A stretch of DNA of 10,288 bases, from NCBI GenBank assembly GCA_019413245.1, contig DXNX01000081.1:1-10288 (forward strand), given 5' to 3'. The translations under genes were made by a program, and so were the position numbers. The DNA comes from Oscillospiraceae bacterium. Lineage in GTDB: Bacteria > Bacillota > Clostridia > Oscillospirales > Ruminococcaceae. Below the pieces are notes generated by a model. The model saw nothing but the letters and a program-made list of their open reading frames with translations, did not search any database and was not told the origin of the DNA. Shown here one piece after another: positions 6,998 to 10,288 of the stretch; position 1 is the first letter of the stretch, and each line of letters opens with the position of its first letter.

Positions 6998-7672
6998 ATG
7001 GACTATTCGATCACAGGCCTGCTGTATGATATTCTGTTTGCCGTTGTGCTCATTCTGGCGGCCGTTTCCGGCTGGAAGCGGGGATTCATGTCCTCGCTGA
7101 TGCTGCTGGCCGGCAGTGTGGTGGGTATCTTCGGCGCCGTGTGGGCTGCGCAGACCTTCGGTCCCACTATTTACGATAACTATGTGGGCGCTGCCATCGC
7201 CGAGAAGGTCTCGGCCGCCCTGTCCGAGAGCGGCGGGGATGTGGCCAATGCCGTGCAGGCGCTGACTTTCCTGCCGGATACCATCCGCAATGCCCTGCTG
7301 GGCACCATGTCCGAGATCACCGGGGAAGCTACACCCCATGTGGTGGAGGTGCTGGAACCCATCGTTCTGCCCCTGATCCAGGTCATTCTGTTCCTGGTGG
7401 TGTGTGTGGTCATCCGCTGGCTGTTCCGTGCCCTGGCCTGGGCGCTGCGGGGCTGCAATTCCATCCCGCTGGTGGGCAGCCTGAACCGGCTGCTGGGCCT
7501 GATCATGGGTGTGGTGTCCGGTGCACTGAACTGCTGGCTGCTCTCGCTGGGGCTGTGGCTGCTGAGCATGCTCAGCAGCGGGCAGGTCGAATTCCTGCGC
7601 AGCAGCGTACTGGACCAGAGCGTGATTTACAGCCTGCTTTCCGGGCTGAATCCCTTCGTCGTCTACTATTGA
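6998..7672 (+). CDS. CvpA family integral membrane protein
   Basis: The 224-residue protein has four predicted membrane segments at about 8-24, 31-52, 122-145 and 164-192, with a largely soluble loop of about 60 residues between the second and third. The WKRGF turn after helix 1 (26-30) and the NRLLGLIMGVVSGAL block opening the last helix (163-177) are hallmarks of the CvpA family (PF02674). CvpA was named for its need in colicin V production in E. coli. Its general role is poorly defined, with links to envelope integrity and, in Bacillus relatives, to the mutS2 neighbourhood. The gene is preceded by GAGGA (6986-6990) and an unusually A-rich leader. It lies 49 nt after the propeller protein, and the pair may work together at the membrane (inference). 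Confidence 0.88.
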   Translation: MDYSITGLLYDILFAVVLILAAVSGWKRGFMSSLMLLAGSVVGIFGAVWAAQTFGPTIYDNYVGAAIAEKVSAALSESGGDVANAVQALTFLPDTIRNALLGTMSEITGEATPHVVEVLEPIVLPLIQVILFLVVCVVIRWLFRALAWALRGCNSIPLVGSLNRLLGLIMGVVSGALNCWLLSLGLWLLSMLSSGQVEFLRSSVLDQSVIYSLLSGLNPFVVYY

Positions 7673-7680
7673 GCGCCGCA

Positions 7681-7718
7681 TGAATAAACCATGTGAACGC
7701 TATGAACAATATCTGAAC
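7681..7718 (+). repeat. Phased TGAAC-like direct repeats upstream of the clpE-like promoter
   Basis: TGAAC occurs at 7694-7698, 7703-7707 and 7714-7718, with a near copy TGAAT at 7681-7685. Start-to-start spacings are 13, 9 and 11 nt, so the last three are close to one helical turn apart and on the same DNA face. The array ends 15 nt before the -35 box, a position suited to an activator. The unit is short and chance is possible. Confidence 0.35.
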
Positions 7719-7733
7719 ATTCGCCCTGTGCCC

Positions 7734-7762
7734 TTGCAAAAGCGGCGGCGCGGGGGGATAAT
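7734..7762 (+). promoter_or_regulatory. Sigma-A type promoter for the clpE-like gene
   Basis: The -35 box TTGCAA (7734-7739) and -10 box GATAAT (7757-7762) are separated by exactly 17 nt. They match the consensus at 4 of 6 and 5 of 6 positions. Transcription would begin near 7769-7770, giving a 5' leader of about 48 nt. This is the only convincing promoter I see in the window and lies in the largest gap. No CtsR heptad (GGTCAAA) or HrcA CIRCE element is visible around it, although clp genes of Firmicutes often have one. Confidence 0.7.
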
Positions 7763-7772
7763 GGTTCTTACA

Positions 7773-7798
7773 GCGGCCGGTTTTTCCCATACGGCCGC
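7773..7798 (+). promoter_or_regulatory. Perfect 7-bp inverted repeat in the clpE-like 5' leader
   Basis: GCGGCCG (7773-7779) and CGGCCGC (7792-7798) are exact reverse complements separated by 12 nt. The repeat begins only a few bases after the predicted transcription start and ends before the ribosome binding site (AGGTGA, 7806-7811). As RNA it would form a 5'-terminal hairpin that could protect the mRNA; as DNA it could be a repressor operator. No T-tract follows the second arm, so it is not a terminator. Confidence 0.5.
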
Positions 7799-7817
7799 CA
7801 GAGAGAGGTGAGCGTAT

Positions 7818-10100
7818 ATGTTGTGTGTCCGCTGCAAAAAACGTACCGCAGTGGTATTTATACAGCGCATGGAGGACGGAAAGCCCATTCAGGAGGGCTA
7901 CTGCCTGACCTGCGCGAAGGAATTGCATATCAAACCCGTAGATGACCTGATGCAGCGTTTCGGCATGACCGACCAGGACCTGGAAAACATGGAGGAACGC
8001 ATGGCCAGCTTCCTGCAGGAAGCCGGTCAGGACGGTGCCATGGTCCCCACTGAAGACGGAGAGGACGAGGAGTTTGTGCCCGGCGGCAGCCCGGCGTTTC
8101 CCTTCGGTTTCGGCGCCCCGGCCGAAAACAAGGAGGATACCGGCAAGAAGAAGGGCAAAAAGGACAAGGCGCCCCGCCGCAAGTATCTGGACACCTACTG
8201 TGAAAACCTGACCAAAAAGGCCAAGGAAGGCCGCATCGACCGCATTGTCGGCCGTGACCGGGAAATCTACCGCGCGCTGCAGATCCTCTGCCGCCGCCAG
8301 AAGAATAACCCCTGCCTCATCGGTGAAGCCGGCGTGGGCAAGACCGCCATCGCGGAAGGTCTGGCCCAGCGCATTGCCGAAGGTAAGGTGCCGGCCCGCC
8401 TGCAGGACAAGGAGATCTATCTGCTGGACCTGACCGCCCTGGTGGCCGGGACCCAGTTCCGCGGCCAGTTCGAACAGCGGGTCAAGGGACTGCTCAGCGA
8501 GATCAAGGCTGCCGGCAACGTCATTCTGTTCATCGATGAGATCCACAATATCGTGGGCGCCGGTGACTCCGACGGTGCCATGAACGCCGCCAATATCATG
8601 AAACCCGCCCTGTCCCGGGGACAGGTGCAGGTCATCGGCGCCACTACCTTCAATGAGTACCGCAAGTACATCGAGAAGGACTCCGCCCTGGAACGCCGTT
8701 TCCAGCCCATCAAGGTGGAGGAACCCACCATCAACGACTCCATCGAGGTCATCCGCGGGGTGAAGGGCTACTATGAAAAGCACCACTGTGTGCAGGTGCC
8801 CGACGCCGTGGTCACCAGCGTGGTGCAGCTGTCTGAGCGGTACATCACCGACCGCTATCTGCCGGATAAGGCCATCGACCTGCTGGACGAATCCTGCGCC
8901 AGCTGCAACCTGCGCCACCCGGAGATCACCGAGCTGTATAAGCTGCAGCGCAGCATTGCCGACCTGGAAGAAAAGGAACACGACCTGGAAAACCCTGAAG
9001 GGGACGATGCCGCCATCGACTACGAGGAACTGGCCAAGACCAAGACCGAGCTGGCCCGCCAGCGGGAACGTCTGCCGGCCCTGGAATTGCAGGTCGCGGA
9101 CATCCAGGTGACCCTGGACGACGTGGCCAAGGTGGTGGAGCTGTGGACCGGCATCCCGGCGGTCAAGATCAAGGAAAGCGAATACGGCCGTCTGCAGGGG
9201 CTGGAAGACGCCCTCAAGGCCCGCATCATCGGTCAGGACGAAGCCGTGCACGGCGTGGCCCAGGCCGTCAAGCGTGCCCGGGCCGACCTGTCCGGCCGTC
9301 ATCGCCCGGCCAGCTTCATCTTCGTCGGCCCCACCGGCGTGGGCAAGACCGAACTGGTCAAGCAGCTGGCCAACCAGCTGTTCGACACTGTGGACCCGCT
9401 CATCTCCATCGATATGAGCGAATATATGGAAAAGCACACGGTCTCCCGCCTGATCGGCTCGCCTCCGGGCTATGTGGGCTACGATGAGGCCGGTCAGCTG
9501 ACCGAAAAGGTCCGCCGCCGCCCGTACAGCGTGGTGCTTTTCGATGAGATCGAAAAGGCCCACCCCGATGTGATGAACATTCTGCTGCAGATCCTGGACG
9601 AAGGCAAGATCAACGACTCCCAGGGCCGTGTGGTGGATTTCTCCAACACGGTCATCTGCATGACTTCCAACGCAGGCTCCACCGACCGCACCGGCGCCAC
9701 CGGCTTCAACCGCACCGCCGAGCAGGCCACCCGCGACAAGAGCCTGAAGGCTCTGCAGGAGTTCCTGCGTCCCGAGTTCCTGGGCCGTGTGGATGAGATC
9801 ATCACCTTCCGCCCGCTGGAGCAGGCCGACCTGGAAAAGATCGCCGCCCTCATGCTGGAGGAATACCGCCCCGGCCTGTCTGCCCGCGGTCTGACCCTGG
9901 AATACGGCCCCGAGGCCCTTACCGCCATCGTCAAGGCTACCTCCACCCGCTTTGGTGCCCGGGAACTGCGCCGCACCATCCGCAAGACGCTGGAAGACCC
10001 GGTGGCCGAAGCCTTGATCAACGGCAGCCTGAAGGATGGAGCAACTGTTACCCTGGAAGCCGCCGAGGACGGTACCCCGCGGCTGAAACTGCCGTCCTGA
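7818..10100 (+). CDS. clpE: ClpE-like ATP-dependent Clp protease ATP-binding subunit (zinc-finger, double AAA+)
   Basis: This Hsp100/Clp unfoldase probably delivers damaged proteins to ClpP or disaggregates them. The 760-residue protein starts with a zinc-finger-like C3-x2-C6...C29-x2-C32 module instead of the Clp N-domain found in ClpC, which is the ClpE hallmark. A Gly/acidic and then Lys-rich linker follows (about 71-120). AAA1 has Walker A GEAGVGKT (169-176), Walker B LFIDEIH (237-243), pore loop GTQFRGQFE (211-219) and ERRF (292-295). A short coiled-coil middle domain spans about 370-425. AAA2 has GPTGVGKT (504-511), VVLFDEIEKAH (572-582), pore loop GSPPGYVGY (547-555), sensor 1 TSN (616-618) and sensor 2 GAR (713-715). 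The loop expected to dock ClpP carries T628-G629-F630. B. subtilis ClpE is somewhat shorter (about 700 residues); the longer linker may explain this. The ATG follows AGGTGA by 6 nt. A ClpC-type name is the main alternative. Confidence 0.88.
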   Translation: MLCVRCKKRTAVVFIQRMEDGKPIQEGYCLTCAKELHIKPVDDLMQRFGMTDQDLENMEERMASFLQEAGQDGAMVPTEDGEDEEFVPGGSPAFPFGFGAPAENKEDTGKKKGKKDKAPRRKYLDTYCENLTKKAKEGRIDRIVGRDREIYRALQILCRRQKNNPCLIGEAGVGKTAIAEGLAQRIAEGKVPARLQDKEIYLLDLTALVAGTQFRGQFEQRVKGLLSEIKAAGNVILFIDEIHNIVGAGDSDGAMNAANIMKPALSRGQVQVIGATTFNEYRKYIEKDSALERRFQPIKVEEPTINDSIEVIRGVKGYYEKHHCVQVPDAVVTSVVQLSERYITDRYLPDKAIDLLDESCASCNLRHPEITELYKLQRSIADLEEKEHDLENPEGDDAAIDYEELAKTKTELARQRERLPALELQVADIQVTLDDVAKVVELWTGIPAVKIKESEYGRLQGLEDALKARIIGQDEAVHGVAQAVKRARADLSGRHRPASFIFVGPTGVGKTELVKQLANQLFDTVDPLISIDMSEYMEKHTVSRLIGSPPGYVGYDEAGQLTEKVRRRPYSVVLFDEIEKAHPDVMNILLQILDEGKINDSQGRVVDFSNTVICMTSNAGSTDRTGATGFNRTAEQATRDKSLKALQEFLRPEFLGRVDEIITFRPLEQADLEKIAALMLEEYRPGLSARGLTLEYGPEALTAIVKATSTRFGARELRRTIRKTLEDPVAEALINGSLKDGATVTLEAAEDGTPRLKLPS

Positions 10101-10125
10101 CCCCCTGCCTGATGAGGAGAACCGG

Positions 10126-10288
10126 ATGAAACGACACATGCGGGTCCCGGCGCTGCTGCTGGCCGCGCTGGTACTGACGGCCTGTTCCCGGGGCGACATT
10201 TCCATCGCCCGCGGCCCCGGCAGCCGCCTGGAACAGACGCCCGATCTGTCCGAACTGCCCCCCGAAACCGAAGAACCCCAGCCCACCG
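10126..10288 (+). CDS. Putative lipoprotein, N-terminal part (cut by window end)
   Basis: An open frame starts at the ATG at 10126, 5 nt after a strong GAGGAGA site (10114-10120), and runs off the window after 54 codons. The first 20 residues form a lipoprotein signal peptide: basic MKRHMR, a hydrophobic core PALLLAALVL, and the lipobox L17-T18-A19-C20, with Cys20 as the predicted lipidated residue. After it comes a Ser/Arg/Gly stretch and then a Pro/Glu/Thr-rich tether (DLSELPPETEEPQPT), typical of a flexible linker to a surface domain. The functional domain lies outside the window, so no role can be given. It is 25 nt after the clpE-like stop and probably co-transcribed with it. Confidence 0.85.
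   Translation, partial: MKRHMRVPALLLAALVLTACSRGDISIARGPGSRLEQTPDLSELPPETEEPQPT

Noticed and set aside
7742..7757. G-rich run in the promoter spacer as a G-quadruplex
   Set aside because: Only two-G tracts plus one G6 run; a two-layer structure is weak, and the run sits between good -35 and -10 boxes.
7572..10286. 904-codon open frame on the minus strand opposite the clpE-like gene
   Set aside because: It mirrors the whole ClpE-like coding region, whose motifs are unambiguous, and also reads through the intergenic gap and the lipoprotein start. No recognisable domain.
1..10288. Mobile element, CRISPR array, toxin-antitoxin or defence island
   Set aside because: I saw no transposase, integrase, spaced repeat array, tRNA-linked attachment site or toxin-like small gene pair; gene order and composition are uniform.

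Overview
The window is a densely packed, one-strand (+) stretch of a GC-rich bacterial chromosome. Gene content and protein style point to a Gram-positive Clostridia member, most likely a GC-rich gut Oscillospiraceae/Ruminococcaceae genome of the Faecalibacterium/Gemmiger/Subdoligranulum kind. The clues are an ECF energizing module next to truA, a ClpE-type zinc-finger Clp ATPase, a predicted DUF5711-like membrane protein, and strong GGAGG-type ribosome binding sites before almost every gene. The genus is an inference from style, not from a marker gene.

Layout: (1) 1-1139, end of ruvA and complete ruvB, the Holliday-junction branch-migration motor. (2) 1190-2056, a class I SAM methyltransferase related to RlmI/RlmK but without a PUA domain. 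(3) 2072-4700, ecfA1-ecfA2-ecfT, the two ATPases and the transmembrane scaffold of a shared ECF vitamin/metal importer; no substrate-binding S component lies here. (4) 4711-5478, truA, tRNA pseudouridine synthase. (5) 5518-7672, two membrane proteins: a single-pass protein with a large predicted beta-propeller outside the cell, and a CvpA-family protein. (6) 7673-7817, the only sizeable gap. It carries a good sigma-A promoter, phased TGAAC-like repeats upstream of it, and a perfect 7-bp inverted repeat at the predicted start of the transcript. (7) 7818-10100, a ClpE-like double AAA+ unfoldase with an N-terminal zinc finger, followed closely by (8) the start of a lipoprotein gene cut by the window edge.

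Genes 1-5 have short gaps or overlaps (from an 11-nt overlap to 84 nt) and no clear terminator, so they could be read as one long operon or as several overlapping units. The clpE-like gene and the lipoprotein appear to form a second unit from the promoter at 7734-7762. I see no mobile element, CRISPR array, rRNA, tRNA, prophage or defence system. Most of this is conserved housekeeping DNA. The most worthwhile leads are the control region and ClpP-docking loop of the ClpE-like protein, and the function of the propeller protein.
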